Source: Candidatus Sabulitectum silens (GTDB lineage: Bacteria; Fermentibacterota; Fermentibacteria; Fermentibacterales; JCC-6). From it: a stretch of DNA of 64,000 nt. Under the pieces are notes generated by a model. It had not been told where the DNA came from, did no database searches, and saw only the letters and a list, made by a program, of their open reading frames with translations. Positions 1 to 11,224 of the stretch are shown piece by piece; within the stretch, counting starts at the first letter, position 1; each line of letters begins with the position of its first letter. The DNA is taken from the NCBI GenBank assembly GCA_001875255.1, contig MJAN01000002.1, positions 248,001-312,000 of the forward strand. Reading direction: 5' to 3'. A program made the translations under genes and the position numbers.

Positions 1-755
1 CGCATGGCCGCCGGGAAAACGCTGAGGGCGGTGCGGTTCTCGGGGTAGTACTTCTCGAGGATGGTCTCGTAGCAGCGCATCCGCACATCCGCCGGTATGT
101 CGTCGGACTTCGTGGCCCCTACGAGGGGTGCACCAGCAGGCCGTCAACCATTTCCAGGGAGACCTTCTGAAGGTATTCGTGGGCCCGGTGAATAGGATTC
201 CTTGTCTGGAAGGCCACAACGGTCTTCCAGCCCTTGTCACAGAAAAGCTCCCTGGTTTCCCGGGGAACGAGCCTGTGACGGCGGAAGGGCTCTTCGTCCC
301 TCATGTCAAGGGCTTGTATCCCGCCGCCGATGTATGTGCCTGAAAGGCCGTTCAGATACTGAACGCCGGGGTGGGCGGGATCGTCGGTGAGAAGGGTTTC
401 AACCGCCTCGCGGTGGAGATCGGCTTCGTAAACATCCTCAACCTGCATGGTTCCTCGAACCTGGCCGTCGTAGACAAGCCTTACGGTATCGCCGGGCTTC
501 ACCCCGGGGTCCCCCTCCTTCATGGAGAAGACCACCGGAAGGCTCCATACCGTTCCGTCCTCCAGGCGCATCCTGTCAACCACGGATTTGTAGTCGGCGC
601 TGCCCATGAAACCCAGCAGGGGGCTCATGGCGCCGAAGCTGATCATCTCGAGGTCGTTCTTCTCCCTCTCGTTCAGCGTGAGCAGGTGCGTTCTCGGGAA
701 TGCTCTCCCGGGTGATAATGCGATCGATCAGCTTGCCTCCGTGGGGCTCTATCAT
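1..755 (-). CDS. sat: Sulfate adenylyltransferase (ATP sulfurylase), partial
   Basis: Makes adenosine 5'-phosphosulfate and pyrophosphate from ATP and sulfate in the cytoplasm. Family knowledge ties this to sulfate activation for assimilation, dissimilation or sulfotransfer. The signature [13 protein letters not shown] is present, followed by a [14 protein letters not shown] segment after repair. The C-terminal third, with the GRDHAG motif, lies outside the window. The start ATG at 755 is chosen because GGAGGA sits at 761-766, five bases upstream. There are two frameshifts. One lies near 697 between the leader ([13 protein letters not shown]) and the conserved [14 protein letters not shown]. 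The other is at about 119, where a C4 run needs to be C5 to restore VHPLVGA. No cysN, cysD or aprAB is next to it. A sulfotransferase at 17.5-18.3 kb could consume PAPS derived from its product, but that link is inference. Confidence 0.9.
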
Positions 756-845
756 CTTATTCCTCCGTGGTTCATTCCGTGCCGTTGCCCTGGGGCTGCC
801 GGCCCGGGTACTGTTCATAGATATCCGTGGAAAGTGACCTTGTGG

Positions 846-1423
846 CTATGCCTGATCTATGAGGTCATAAATCACTTCCTCAAGGGGGATGTTGTTCCAG
901 TCTTCGTAATAGCGCGCGGCTATCCTGGAAGCGGTATCGATTATGAGAACCGCGGGAAGGGCCCTCACGCTGAAATTTGCCATTACCTCAAAGTCGGGGT
1001 CCGCCATGACCGGGAACTCTATCCGCCAGGTTTCCACCAGGGATTCGGTCATGGATACCTCCCTTCCGGCGCAGACCACTACGCAGGCAACGGCCTGGTC
1101 ATGGAAGGTGGACTTCAAATCGTAAAGCCTGTTGATGTCCTCGAGGTCCGCCAGGCTGTTGAAATCGTTGAAGAGTATCACCACCACATGCCCCTGAGTT
1201 CCTGAAAGAGCCCCGGTGGGGTTTCGGTGTTGAACCAGACGCCATGGGGGAAGTCGCTGGTGATGCCCATTCTTCCCGCCGGGGGCCGGGTGGGGGTCTG
1301 CCGGAAGAGGAATCCCGCCACCACGGCGAAGACCATCACCCCCAGAACGAATAGCACCGTGGCTTTCAACTGGTCTTTCCGGTAATCGGAGGTCCTCAGC
1401 TCGTGGAGGTATCTCCTAAGCAC
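846..1423 (-). CDS. Membrane-anchored thioredoxin-fold (redoxin/TlpA-like) protein lacking the CxxC
   Basis: About 192 residues after repair. A GTG start at 1423 is followed by a basic stretch and one transmembrane helix (roughly residues 20-40, LFVLGVMVFAVVAGFLF), then a periplasmic thioredoxin-like domain. The fold call rests on the strand VVVILFNDFNSLADL, the later Pro-containing VRALPAVLIID (the cis-Pro loop region of redoxins) and a strand-helix end. The position where CxxC would follow the first strand reads FNDFNSL, so the redox motif is absent. The two halves are split by a frameshift near 1197, where a G4 run needs one more G to read RGHVVVILF. It lies 20 bp downstream of a lipoprotein gene and is probably cotranscribed. 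A scaffold or ligand-binding role is possible, and I would not assume oxidoreductase activity. Confidence 0.6.
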
Positions 1424-1443
1424 GGCGGATCTCAGTTCCCGGG

Positions 1444-1937
1444 TTACGGTTCATCTGTCTCCAGCACCGGAGGGGTCATGGTGGTCAGGTCAAGGAGCCA
1501 GCTTTCCCCCACGAGGCGCACGGGGATGACCTGCTCACCCTCAATGGTGGAGACGGTTACCAGGGCCGTGAGGGAATCGGTTACCTCCACGCCCTTCACT
1601 GAGCTGGAAAGAACCGCGGTTTCCGGTGCGGACATTACCATCCGGGTGAAGAGCATCTCGCCGTTCATTTCGGCGAACTCCTCCTCGGTAACAGGCGCCT
1701 GGAGGGTGAGAAGATAGGTGGAGCTTTCGGTGTAGCCGAAGCGCTGCATTATCACCGCGGTGGAATCCCACACCGCCCGGGTCTCCGGTGTGAGCATCGT
1801 CCAGGCGGATCCGTAGGCGGAGTCGGCAAGGGCCATGGTGAAGGCCTTCACCGAGTCGGAAGCGGGTGATTGACACACCCGGCAAAGGCAGCGAGGACCA
1901 CAAGGAGAACTGAAGCAGCCGCAAACCTAGAGAACAT
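1444..1937 (-). CDS. Putative lipoprotein, unknown function
   Basis: About 164 residues. The start ATG at 1935-1937 gives a hydrophobic signal peptide (MFSRFAAASVLLVVLAAFAG) followed within a few residues by a Cys, which suggests lipidation. A frameshift at about 1880 falls right at the lipobox, so its exact sequence is uncertain. The mature part (SPASDSVKAFTMALADSAYG...) is a small alpha+beta domain resembling lipoproteins with an NTF2-like or DUF4878-type fold: a helix with a Trp-containing turn, then strands. This comparison is by eye only. It overlaps the end of the upstream DUF1015 gene by 11 bp and is 20 bp from the redoxin-like gene, which suggests one transcription unit. Confidence 0.5.
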
Positions 1938-3163
1938 GCACCACCAGCCCGCTTCTGAGCTTGGGCTCGAACCATGTGGACTTCGGGGGCATCACATTAC
2001 CGCTGTCCGCAACGGACATAAGCTGCTCCACCGATGTGGGGTGCATGGAGAACGCCGCTGTGTACTTTCCCGAGTCCACGAGCCTCTCAAGCTCCTTCGT
2101 GCCCTTATGCCCCCTACGAAATCGATGTGGGAGTCGGTTCTGGGGTCTTTCACACCGAACACCGGATGGAGAAGGTTCTCCTGCAGAATGCTTGCGTCCA
2201 GGCTCTTCACCGGGTCTTCCACCGGGAAGGTGCCCTCCTTCGGCGTAAGGGTGTACCAGTTTCCAGCAATGTACATGCTGAACTCCTGGCTGGAAGAGGG
2301 CTCCCGGGTCCCTGTCCTCTCAACGGAGAACCTTTCCCGGCATTCACCGATGAGCTCCTCGGCAGTCCTGCCTTTGAGGTCCTTCACCACCCTGTTGTAT
2401 GGAAGGATCATCATCTGGGTCTCGGGGAAGATCACCGAAAGGAAGAAGTTGTACTCTTCCCTTCCGGTGTGCCCGGGGTTGGCGGCCTTCCGTCTGGAGG
2501 CGATGATGGCGCCGGAGGCGCTTCTGTGGTGGCCGTCGGCAACATAGAGGGTGGGCACCTCGGCGGCGAAAAGGCTGGATATCGACTGTATGTCGTCCTG
2601 TTCGGATACCACCCAGAGGGTGTGCCTGATGCCGTCGTCGGCGGTGAAATCGTACTCGGGTTCACCGGCGCAGACCCTTTTCTGCAGGGAGTCTATGCCC
2701 TGATGATCGGGGTATGTAAGGAACACCGGTCCGCACTGGGCGTTCTGGGTCTCGATGTGGCGTATGCGGTCTTCCTCCTTTGCCTTCCTTGTGACTCGTG
2801 CTTCTTGATCACGTCGTTGTCGTAGTCTTCGGCGGAAACGCAGGCAACGAGACCGGTCTGTGAATGGTCGCCCATTATCTGCCTGTAGAAGTAGAAGCCG
2901 GGGTCTTTGTCCTGGTTCATAAGGCCGTCTTCCATGAGACGCCTGAGGTTCTTCGCCCCCTGCTGATAAACGGTTTTACTGTAAAGGTCGATGTCCGGGC
3001 TGAGGTCCACCTCGGGCTTCACCACCCGAAGAAAGCTCAGGGGATTGTTCTTCACTATTTCCCTGGCTTCATCGGAATCCAGTACATCGTAGGGCGGAGA
3101 AGCTATCTTGTCCGCGTAGGTCTTTACGGGCCTGAGGCCCCTGAATGGTCTGACTGTTGCCAT
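1927..3163 (-). CDS. DUF1015 family protein
   Basis: About 412 residues after repair, the usual length for DUF1015. Family hallmarks seen are the N-terminal PFRGLRP, ASPPYDVLD, the segment NNPLSFLRV, the ADGHHRS motif in the centre, and the C-terminal NVMPPKSTWFEPK followed by GLVVH. No biochemical function is established for the family, although the His pair suggests a hydrolase or phosphotransfer site. The start ATG at 3163 follows a GGAGG at 3171-3175. Two frameshifts interrupt it: near 2800 (between VIKKHE and the TRKAKEEDRIRHIE segment) and near 2109 (an AGGGC run that needs one more G to read GIRGTKELERLV). The gene starts 16 bp after gmd ends and overlaps the downstream lipoprotein, so gmd-DUF1015-lipoprotein-redoxin looks like an operon. 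Confidence 0.8.
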
Positions 3164-3179
3164 ATTATCTCCTCCGGTA

Positions 3180-4159
3180 TCAGCTGAGCCGTTCCATTTC
3201 GGCATCAACCATCTCCCTTACCAGGGAGCAGAAGTCGGTTTCTGGTTTCCACCCCAGAACACGCCTGGCCCGGGATGCGTCTCCGCAGAGGGCATCCACT
3301 TCGGTGGGCCGCATGTAACGGGGATCTGTCTTCACATAATCCTGCCAATCGAGATCCAGGTAGCCGAAGGCCTCCGCCAGGAAGTCCTTCACCGAGTGCA
3401 TCTCACCGGTGGCAACCACATAATCGTCCGGTTCAGGCTGCTGCAGCATGAGATACATTGCCCTGACATAGTCCCTTGCATGGCCCCAGTCCCTCTTCGC
3501 GTTCAGGTTCCCCATCATTAGATGGCCGGCCATGCCCTTTTTTATCTTTACCGCTCCCAGGGCAATTTTTCTGGTAACGAAGTTCTCCCCCCTTCTGGGC
3601 GACTCGTGGTTGAAGAGTATGCCGCTTGACGCGTGGATGTTGTAACCCTCCCTGTAGTTCACCACCATCCAGTGGGCGCACAGCTTCGCAGCGGCATAGG
3701 GGCTTCTTGGCCTGAAGGGGGTGTTCTCCCCTGGGGCGGAGGGCTGGAGCCGAAGAGTTCGCTGGTTGATGCCTGATAAAACCTGGTGGTCCCCGCCATG
3801 CCCGTTTCCCGTAGTGCGTCAAGAAGCCTTACCACACCTATGGCGTCAACATCGCAGGTGTATTCCGGAAGCTGAAAGGAAATGCCCACATGGCTCTGGG
3901 CGGCCAGGTTGTAAACCTCGTCGGGCCCGGTGCGCTCGATTATCCTGTTCAGGGCGCTGGAATCGGTGAGGTCGCCGTAGTGAAGGAAGAGCCGCTGGTT
4001 GTAGATATCCGGGTCCTGAATAAGGTGTTCGATGCGGTTTCGGTTGAAGCTGCTGGACCTACGCACTATTCCATGAACGGTATAGCCCTTTTCCAGCAGC
4101 AGTTCGGTGAGGTAGGAGCCGTCCTGGCCGGTTATTCCGGTTAACAGAGCCTTTTTCAA
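3180..4159 (-). CDS. gmd: GDP-mannose 4,6-dehydratase
   Basis: Converts GDP-mannose to GDP-4-keto-6-deoxymannose with NADP, the precursor of fucose, rhamnose or perosamine in surface polysaccharide. The short-chain dehydrogenase fold is clear: [11 protein letters not shown] (nucleotide-binding loop), [29 protein letters not shown], the catalytic region [11 protein letters not shown], then (after repair) [12 protein letters not shown] carrying YxxxK, and [20 protein letters not shown]. Length is about 326 residues, slightly short for the family. I chose the TTG at 4157-4159 as start because it gives [12 protein letters not shown] and is preceded by AGGAAG at the right distance. The single frameshift lies near 3737, where a G4 run needs five. 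No fucose synthase or glycosyltransferase is adjacent. Confidence 0.92.
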
Positions 4160-4227
4160 GTTTTCTTCCTTTCCCGGTGCAAAAGCTGCCGGTAAGATAC
4201 TACCCCGGAGCCCCGTTGACAAAGCCG

Positions 4228-4944
4228 CTAGATCAGTGCCTTCAACAGTTTTCTTTCCTTTAAGTACCTGGGGTCCAGAACCTTCCGACCGGTAATCCGG
4301 AAGTAAAGCCTCCACTGTTTCATGGAGTTCCCCGAGGCATGGGCCAGCATAGCGCCCTCATAGAGTATCCGCCAGCGCCACTCGGCCTCCCCGGCCTTCC
4401 AGCTGTCAAGTATTCCTGACAGCACAGCGGGGTCTCCCCCTGAATGTACCTGCTCCAGAAGGAACAGTTCCCGCCATGGAGAGGTTTCCGGAATGGCCGG
4501 CGGAGGGTGTGCTCCTTCCCCGGAGAGCCGAAGGGCCCGGCTGCGAAGAAGCCCGGTGGGCGCCACTTCGATACATCGGCGATGGTCACCCCTGGCCTCG
4601 GCCAGAAGGAACAGGGGACCGGCGGCAAGGGATTCCGCCTTCTCCCCCTTCCCGGCCTCCAGACAGAACCGGTGGGCCAGTATGAAACTCTCCTCAGCCC
4701 GGCGCCATTTTCCCGAACGGGCGAACATGTCCGCCAGGAAGGCGAAGTCCCCGGGCGACGGTGATGGCCCTTCGGTCAGTGAAGCCGCCACGGCAAGGGC
4801 TTTATCCCTCTGACCGAGCTCAAGGAGGGTACCCGCCTCCCGGCGCTTCAGGGAAGCAATTTTCGCCTGATCAGTTTCGGCCTTCATCCTGTTCCTGAGT
4901 ATCAGCAGTTGACGGCCGGGGTTTCTCTTAATATTAGGAGCCAT
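4228..4944 (-). CDS. Helical-repeat (TPR-like) protein, unknown function
   Basis: An uninterrupted reading frame of about 238 residues rich in Leu, Ala, Glu and Arg. Amphipathic helix pairs such as [19 protein letters not shown] and [18 protein letters not shown] have the spacing of TPR repeats, perhaps three or four. No signal peptide or membrane segment is present, so it is probably cytoplasmic and protein-binding. The start is uncertain: ATG at 4944 or ATG at 4965 in the same frame, neither with a good ribosome-binding site. It is divergent from the eIF2B-like gene, with only about 26 bp or less between the two starts, and it lies 68 bp upstream of gmd. I do not recognise a family more precisely. 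Confidence 0.5.
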   Translation of the reverse strand: MAPNIKRNPGRQLLILRNRMKAETDQAKIASLKRREAGTLLELGQRDKALAVAASLTEGPSPSPGDFAFLADMFARSGKWRRAEESFILAHRFCLEAGKGEKAESLAAGPLFLLAEARGDHRRCIEVAPTGLLRSRALRLSGEGAHPPPAIPETSPWRELFLLEQVHSGGDPAVLSGILDSWKAGEAEWRWRILYEGAMLAHASGNSMKQWRLYFRITGRKVLDPRYLKERKLLKALI

Positions 4945-4970
4945 AATTGGAGAAAGGAGTCCCATTTCCA

Positions 4971-5743
4971 ATGAGTGAGCTGCTTGACAAAATTACCGAC
5001 GACTCAGTTTCCGGAGCAACCGGAATATACATAAAAGTCCTCAATCATATCGTTCTGGGTTTCCTGAAGGGGCCGGAGCTTCCGGAGCTTCTCAGGGAAA
5101 AGGCCGGGGACATGGTTTCCCTCCACTATCTGGCCAACAGCCTGGAACAGGAACCCCTTTTCCGCCAGAAAGAGGTGGCGAAGGAGCTTCAGAAACAGAT
5201 ACGCACAGAATCCTCAGCCGCCGGGATACAGCTCTACAAGGCCCTGGCGAACTCCGGGAACGTGATACTCTGCCACTCCAACAGCGGCAGCGTCCTCAGG
5301 GCCCTGGACCACAGGAAGAACCGCATCGAACTGGTCTATCAAACCAGGTCGAAGCCCGGCGAAGAGGGGAAGGAGGCCGCCAGGCTCCTCAAGTCCGCGG
5401 GTTTCAGGGTCAAGCTCATCCCCGATTCAAAGGCGAAGGAAGTCATAGAACAGGGTGCCGTTCCTGTCCTGGGGGCAGACTGCCTCAGTGAAACCTTCTT
5501 CGTGAACAAGAAGGGAACCGCGGAAATAGTGGAAACCGCCCTTGAAACAAAGACCATACCCATAGTCATCGCCGGAACCGAGAAGCTCTGCCTTGAAGAT
5601 GCCTATGAGAACCGTCCCCGAAGCCAGTACTTCGAACGGGTATCCCTGATGAAGCTCAAGGTCATCGTGGGGGCTCCACCTACAGGATGCCCCGGGACCG
5701 CAGAAGGCTGTGGAAGTCCATGGAAGAGGCGGATGTAACCTAG
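4971..5743 (+). CDS. eIF2B alpha/beta/delta-like (IF-2B family) protein
   Basis: About 257 residues. It resembles the IF-2B superfamily, which includes eIF2B regulatory subunits, methylthioribose-1-phosphate isomerase and ribose-1,5-bisphosphate isomerase. Visible matches are NVILCHSNSGSVLRAL, VYQTRSKPGEEGKE (the E(S/T)RP-like strand), and GADCLSETFFVNKKGTAEI, corresponding to the GAD...NKxGT core. It is a short version with a helical N-terminus. The substrate cannot be told from sequence. The frame shifts near 5641, where GGG probably should be GGGG, giving a C-terminus ending MEEADVT. The stop TAG at 5741-5743 shares its G with the GTG start of the next gene, a strong sign of cotranscription with the AddB-like and AddA-like genes. 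A start at an upstream TTG (4947) is possible but less attractive. Confidence 0.65.
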
Positions 5744-8363
5744 TGGCGCTGCTCTCGGTCAATCTGGGCCACTGGAGGGCGCTTGAAAAAAGCTGGCTGA
5801 AGCATTTCACCCGATCATCGAAAACCGGAACAGTGGCGGTGGTCACCGCGGGAAACACCCAGAGCCGCAGGCTCATGTCCCTTGTCACAGAAACGAAGGC
5901 CGGAACGGGTTTCTACCCTGGCTTTCCCCAGCTGGCGATGGCCCTTGCCGGGGAAATGACCCTCCCGGCGGTCTCCATACCCCAGAGGATAGCACTGGCC
6001 GCCTTCGCGGGTTATGGCCCCGGTGCTGCCCCGGCGGCTGCGGATTTCTTTGAAAGCTCATAGACAACGGCATCACCGGTGAAACCTTCCATCTTCAGGC
6101 CCAGTCCATGCGCACTCCGGATGCCGAGGTAACGAAAACCGCCGAAAGATTCCTTGTCTACCATGAAAAGCGGAAGGCCCTGCACCCCTCCACCCCGGAT
6201 TCCAGGGTGATAGCGGGGCCGGTTACTCCTGATCGTTTCAGAACATACATCTTCTACGGCTACTACGACCTCAACCCCGGCCAGAGGAACTACATAAGGA
6301 AACTGGCTGAAAAGGCAGAGGTGCACTGGTTCTCACCGGTGCATCCCTCCCACCCGTGGCGGGGAGCCTTCCAGCGGACCCTGGACTTTCTGAAGGGTCT
6401 TCTCCCGGGGAAAGACTTCCACAGGGTGGACAGCGGCGTTCCCCTGGCCCCCATGGCCCAGTTCGCCGAGAGCATGCTCACCGGCAGGGTTCTTCAGGAA
6501 AGCGGAACCATAAGCCTGAAGGAGTGCCGAAGCGGCCCTCCCTTCATCCGGGCGGTCTCAGGGGAGATAAGGTCCCTGTTAGCTCCACCCCATTCCCTTC
6601 AGCCGGAGGAAATAGCGGTGGTAGCCAGGGGTACCGATGCCAGATGGATAGTCACCGAGCTTCACTGGGAGGGCATTCCATGCGGCCCATGCCTCAAGGT
6701 AAAGGCATCGTGCCTTCCCTGGGGAAGCCTCATCCTCAGGTTCATGGCCCTGGCGGACAACGATTTTCACCATACGGACATACAGGGGCTCCTGGCAACG
6801 GGAGCGGTGGATATGCCCGGCACCCCGGACCCCTTCAAATACGGTGAACGGGTAAGGGAACAGGGCGCCAGGTTCGGCACCGCATCCCTTGAGGGGACCG
6901 GCTTTCCCTTCGCCGGGGTCATATGCAGGTATTTCCGTTCCCTCCCCCCCTCGGCGGCTCCCCCTGTGTGGCTGGAACTCACCGTGTCCGCCCTGAGGGA
7001 GCTTGCCTCCGGGACCCTTCCCGGCATCTGCTTCCGGGATATCCTCCAGGACAGGGCCTTCATGTCCGACGTACCGGTGTCCTTTCCCATGTTCAGGAAA
7101 ATGGTGGAAAAGGCCATGGAGGAACCGGTGAACGCATCGGAAAAACAACCCGGCGGGGTTGCGGTGATCTCTCCCGAGCTTGCCCGGGGGGCTTTCTACA
7201 GGGCGGTAATACTCACCGGAATGGAAGAGGGCAGCTTCCCTGGCAGGACCGAGAACGACCCCAGGCTTCCCGTGGAGATGAAGGTCCTCCTTCAGATGCC
7301 CTCCCCGGACAACCGGGAGACCGAGGACGCCTTCATCCTCAGACAGGTCTTCGAGGCGGCCTCTGAAAACTTGTGATCATCGCCCGAAACCAGGACATCA
7401 AGGGAAACGCCATCGCCCTGTCCCCCTTCCTTACTCCCATCAGGGGCGCCCGGGGAGAACCGGCCCCGGTCAGGGCGGAGCCCCAGCCCTCAACACCACT
7501 GGCCACACTGAGCTTTCCCGAAAACCCCCCTTCCTGAGCTCCTCCCTGGCCGCACAGCGGGAAAGGCTTTTCTTCAACGAGGATGACCCTTCACCGGATG
7601 CGGTCCACTGCGGAATGATCGGCCCGGGGTACACCGAACGGGAAAGGATCTCAGCCACAATGCTGGAGGCCTACTCCTACGACGAGTTCTCCTGTCTCAC
7701 GGGAAGGGTCTGGGGAGTGGAGGAGACCGAACCATTCCCCGTGAGTTCCCGGCTCCGGGGAAGGACCGGGGGAACGGTGATGCACACCTGTGTACAGAGG
7801 GCCTTGAGAATCCCGGCGGGGTGAAGGAGATAGTGCAGGAGGAAAGCGCCCGACTGGGAATTGCGGCCCTTCTGGGTACCCCGGCCCTGGAGGAGATCTG
7901 GCGGCGGCACACCATAGCGGGAATAGAATCCCTTCTCAGCCATCTTGAACAGCGCCGGTGGGAATTCCTGGCGAAGGAGAAACACCTCACCGGAACGGTG
8001 GCCGGCCACGAAGCCTACGGTTTTATCGACCTCATCTTCAAAAATGCCGAAGGGGGCATTGTGGTGGCGGACCTGAAAACCGGCCGCCCACGGAAGACCA
8101 ACGGAAAGAACCTTCTGAAAAAGGGGCTTTTCCAGCTTCCCTTCTACTCCTCCCTGGCCTCCCGGAACGGAATATCCCCGGTGGCCGCAGCCTGCTACAT
8201 CCACCTGGAAAGCAGCGGCAGTGTAACCTTCGAGGAGATATCCGCCGCTGAACTGGAGGAGATGAGCGAAGAATTCCAGGAAAGGGTCCGGGAAATTGTG
8301 AAGAACATCAACCAGGGACGCTTCCCGAAGAGGGAGAGGAAGGCATTCAATGCCCGCCGCTGA
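5743..8363 (+). CDS. addB: AddB-like helicase/nuclease subunit (PD-(D/E)XK)
   Basis: About 874 residues after repair. It is likely the partner of the AddA-like protein in double-strand-break end processing for RecA-dependent recombination. The N-terminal half has a degenerate helicase-like architecture: no Walker A, blocks such as TYIFYGYYDLNPGQR and VAVISPELARGAFYRAVILTGMEEGSFPG, the latter being the UvrD-like motif region before the nuclease. The C-terminus carries a RecB-family nuclease: GFIDLIFK, VVADLKTGR (D...DxK) and QLPFYSS (QxxxY). The four cysteines that hold the AddB iron-sulfur cluster are not apparent. Frameshifts lie near 6060, 7373, 7533 and 7798, each repairable by one added base, and the repaired length is a whole number of codons. 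The start GTG at 5743 overlaps the upstream stop, and the 3' end overlaps the AddA-like gene by 14 bp. Confidence 0.75.
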
Positions 8364-11196
8364 AGTAGCCGACGGCGCTGTGCGCAGGGCGATAACCAAG
8401 CACCGTGAAAGAAGCGTGGTGGTGGAGGCAAGCGCTGGAACCGGAAAGACCACCCTTCTCACAGGCAGGGTTGTCTCCATGGTGAAGGAGGGCATTCCCC
8501 TGGAGAGGCTGGCGGTGGTAACCTTCAACGACACCGCCGCCGGTGAACTCAGGCTGCGCATAAGGGAGAGCCTGGAACCGGAACTCAGGCGAAAAATGGA
8601 CCAGGCCTGGATATGCACCATGCACAGCTTCGCTTCTCGAATACTCAGGGAGTACTACCATCTCACCGGGGGCGTTCCCGAGTTCACAACCGTGGAAAAC
8701 CACTATAGCAGGGCGGAGATGGAAATGCAGTGGGACCTGTTCCTCGCCGGTGCTCCCCGGGCCTCCCTTGAGTACTCCGAAGAAGCCCTCAGGCGCCCGG
8801 GAACCACAAAACTGCTGGACATGGCCGGGGCCCTTGAGGAATACAGGTGGATCAGCGACATGTCCGTTCTGGGAAACACCCGGGAGAGGGCGGAAAAGCT
8901 GATCCGGGTCTGGACGGAGAGACTGTCCGACCTCCTGAGGGAATGCACCGACGAGACCGACCTCCTCTTCAGTGGTATCACCGAAGGCTGCGCCAGCTGA
9001 AGGACAGGCAGCCGGAAAAGATAAACCTCCGTGGAAGACAGGCGGCCTGGGGCGGCAAGGAGAACCTCGACAGGGTAAAGGACTTCCTGAAGGAATACAG
9101 GGAAGACAGCAACACCATCAGGAACTGGTTAGGGGTGAAGGACCTCCTCCCCTGCATGGAAGAACTTGTGATCCCCTTTCTGAACGGCCTCAGAAGGGAG
9201 TGGGACAAAGACCCCACAAGACTGTCCTTCGACGACCTGCTCTACCGGGCGGGTCGGGGGCTGGAAACTCCGCCGCCCTGAGAAAGGCCCTTGCGGAAAG
9301 GTTCGATCACATCTTCATAGACGAGTTCCAGGACACCAGCCTGGTACAGGTTAACCTCTTCCGCTCCCTCCTGAAGGGGGAGGAGCTCCACAGGAAGCTC
9401 ACCGTGGTGGGCGACCCCAAGCAGTCCATATACGGCTGGAGGTCCGCGGACATAGAAACCTACAAGACCACCGTGAAGCAGCTTGAGGAAAGGGAGCCCT
9501 GTCACGGACCATCACGGTCAACTTCCGCAGCGCCAGGTCCATAATACGCTTTGTCAACGGTTTCGGTGAAGCCCTTTTCAGCCAGGCGTCCCCGGGAGAG
9601 CTCCCGTTTTCCAGCGGCTACAGCCCAATCGATCCCGAACCCGGAGCTCCTGAAGGGGAAGGGGTTCATTTGCACCGGCTTCCGGAGCTTCCCGCCGCCG
9701 ATCAGGCCCTGGCACAGGCCCGGGCAATGGGCAGGCTCATTCGAAACCCCGGCGAAACCGCCATCCTCCTCCGCTCATCCACCCACATGGACAGCATCCT
9801 CCGTGAGCTCGACCGCCTGGGCATTCCCTACGCGGTGGAGGCAAGCAGGGATTTCCACCGCCGTGACGAAGTGAAGGACACAGCCTGCCTGCTGCGAAGC
9901 CTGCTCAGTCCGAAGGACACCTTTTCCCTTGTGAACACCCTCAGGTCCATGTATTTCGGTATCGACGACAGGGAGATAACAGCCTGGATGGTGAAGAAGG
10001 AAAGATCGAAAAAGCTGGTAAATGCGCTGGAGCTCCTGGAAAGGCTTAGGACCGCGGTCAGGACACTTTCCCCCGGGCTCTTCGTGAAGACCCTCTACAG
10101 GAACACATGCATCCTCAGGTCCATAAGGGACAGCGGCTTTCAGACTGGAAGAAGGCTTTCAAACATGCAGTTCCTCCTGGAACGTGCCCAGTCCGCCGAA
10201 GACTGCACCGCGCTGCTTGAGATGCTTGAGGGAAGGGCCCCCATCAGCGCCGACGAACCATCAGCGCCCCCGGAAAACAGCCTTGGAACGGTAACGGTGA
10301 CCACCATACACAGGGCCAAGGGGCTTGCCTGGAAGCATGTGATACTGGCCAGCCCCGGCGGCACCAGCGGCTCAATGACCTCCACGGTACTCACCGACCA
10401 CAGGACGGGAAGGGCCGCCATAAAGACCGAAGACGGCCACACCGCCCACTGGCCGGACCTGCTTGAGAGGGAAAGGAACCGTGAAGCCGCCGAGTTCCGC
10501 AGGCTTCTCTATGTGGCGGTAACAAGGCCCAGGGACCGCCTGGACATTTTCCTTCCGGGAAAGATGACCCCGGGGTCCCGGGGAGCCGTTCTTGAAAGGG
10601 CCCTGGTAAACCCTGAACACTTCAGCGAGACCGAAGTTGAGCCGGCCCCGGAGGATGAGGGTACCATTTCCTTCCCGGCCATTCCCGGGGACTCAACCCC
10701 GGAACCCTTTGCCTGTCCCGTTGAACTGGCCCTCGGAGCCGGGGATGACCAGAGGGACAGGGCCATGCGCCTGGGCACCGAGGTTCATAATGTAATGGAG
10801 TTCATAGACCTCGATTCCCCTGATGAATGGCTGGACAAAAGGCTTCCGGCCCTGGGGCAAACCCTGGAGTTCCCGGAACGTACCATCGCCCTGGTGAGGA
10901 ACTTCTTCAGGGCCTTCGACATGTCCGGCGCCAGGGTCCTGGGCCGGGAGTACCCCATTACCGCCCGGGGCAGCCAGTACTATGTGGACCTTCTCATTGA
11001 AAGGAACGGCGGTCTGGAGGTGGTGGACTACAAGACCGACCTGGGCCCTCCCGGGGAAAGGATGAAGTTCTACGAAGAGCACCAGAGGCTCTATATGAGA
11101 GCTTTGCGGGAATCCACCGGGAAACCGGTGAAGGCTTTTCTCGTTTTCCTTCAGAGGGGCGATGTTCTCGAGATAAAGGAAGGGCCCGGGGTTTGA
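8350..11196 (+). CDS. addA: AddA-like UvrD/RecB-family helicase-nuclease
   Basis: About 949 residues. Superfamily 1 helicase motifs in order: EASAGTGKTTLL (Walker A), FIDEFQDTS (Walker B), VGDPKQSIYGWRSAD, TVNFRSARSI (after repair), TTIHRAKGLAWKHVIL and LLYVAVTRPRDRL. A C-terminal PD-(D/E)XK nuclease follows: GTEVHNVMEF, YVDLLIE, GLEVVDYKTD and QRLYMRAL. This is the AddA/RecB domain order, though shorter than the 1,200-residue Bacillus AddA. Frameshifts lie near 8966, 9270 and 9500, all consistent with single missing bases. Its ATG at 8350 lies within the last codons of the AddB-like gene. A strong hairpin at 11181-11210 overlaps its stop codon and ends the eIF2B-addB-addA unit. Confidence 0.85.
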
Positions 11197-11210
11197 CCTC
11201 CCCGGGCCCT
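11181..11210. terminator. Hairpin between convergent genes, probably bidirectional terminator
   Basis: A perfect 11-bp inverted repeat, AGGGCCCGGGG and CCCCGGGCCCT, with an 8-nt loop. It contains the addA stop codon and lies 15 bp from the stop of the convergent lipoprotein gene. On the minus strand it is followed by TCCTTTAT, a weak T-tract; on the plus strand there is no T-tract. Confidence 0.6.
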
Positions 11211-11224
11211 TCTGAAAGAATAGT

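Noticed and set aside
3180-4159. gmd as a pseudogene
   Set aside because: The only defect is one missing G in a run; all catalytic motifs are intact on both sides, and the same defect type is found throughout the window.
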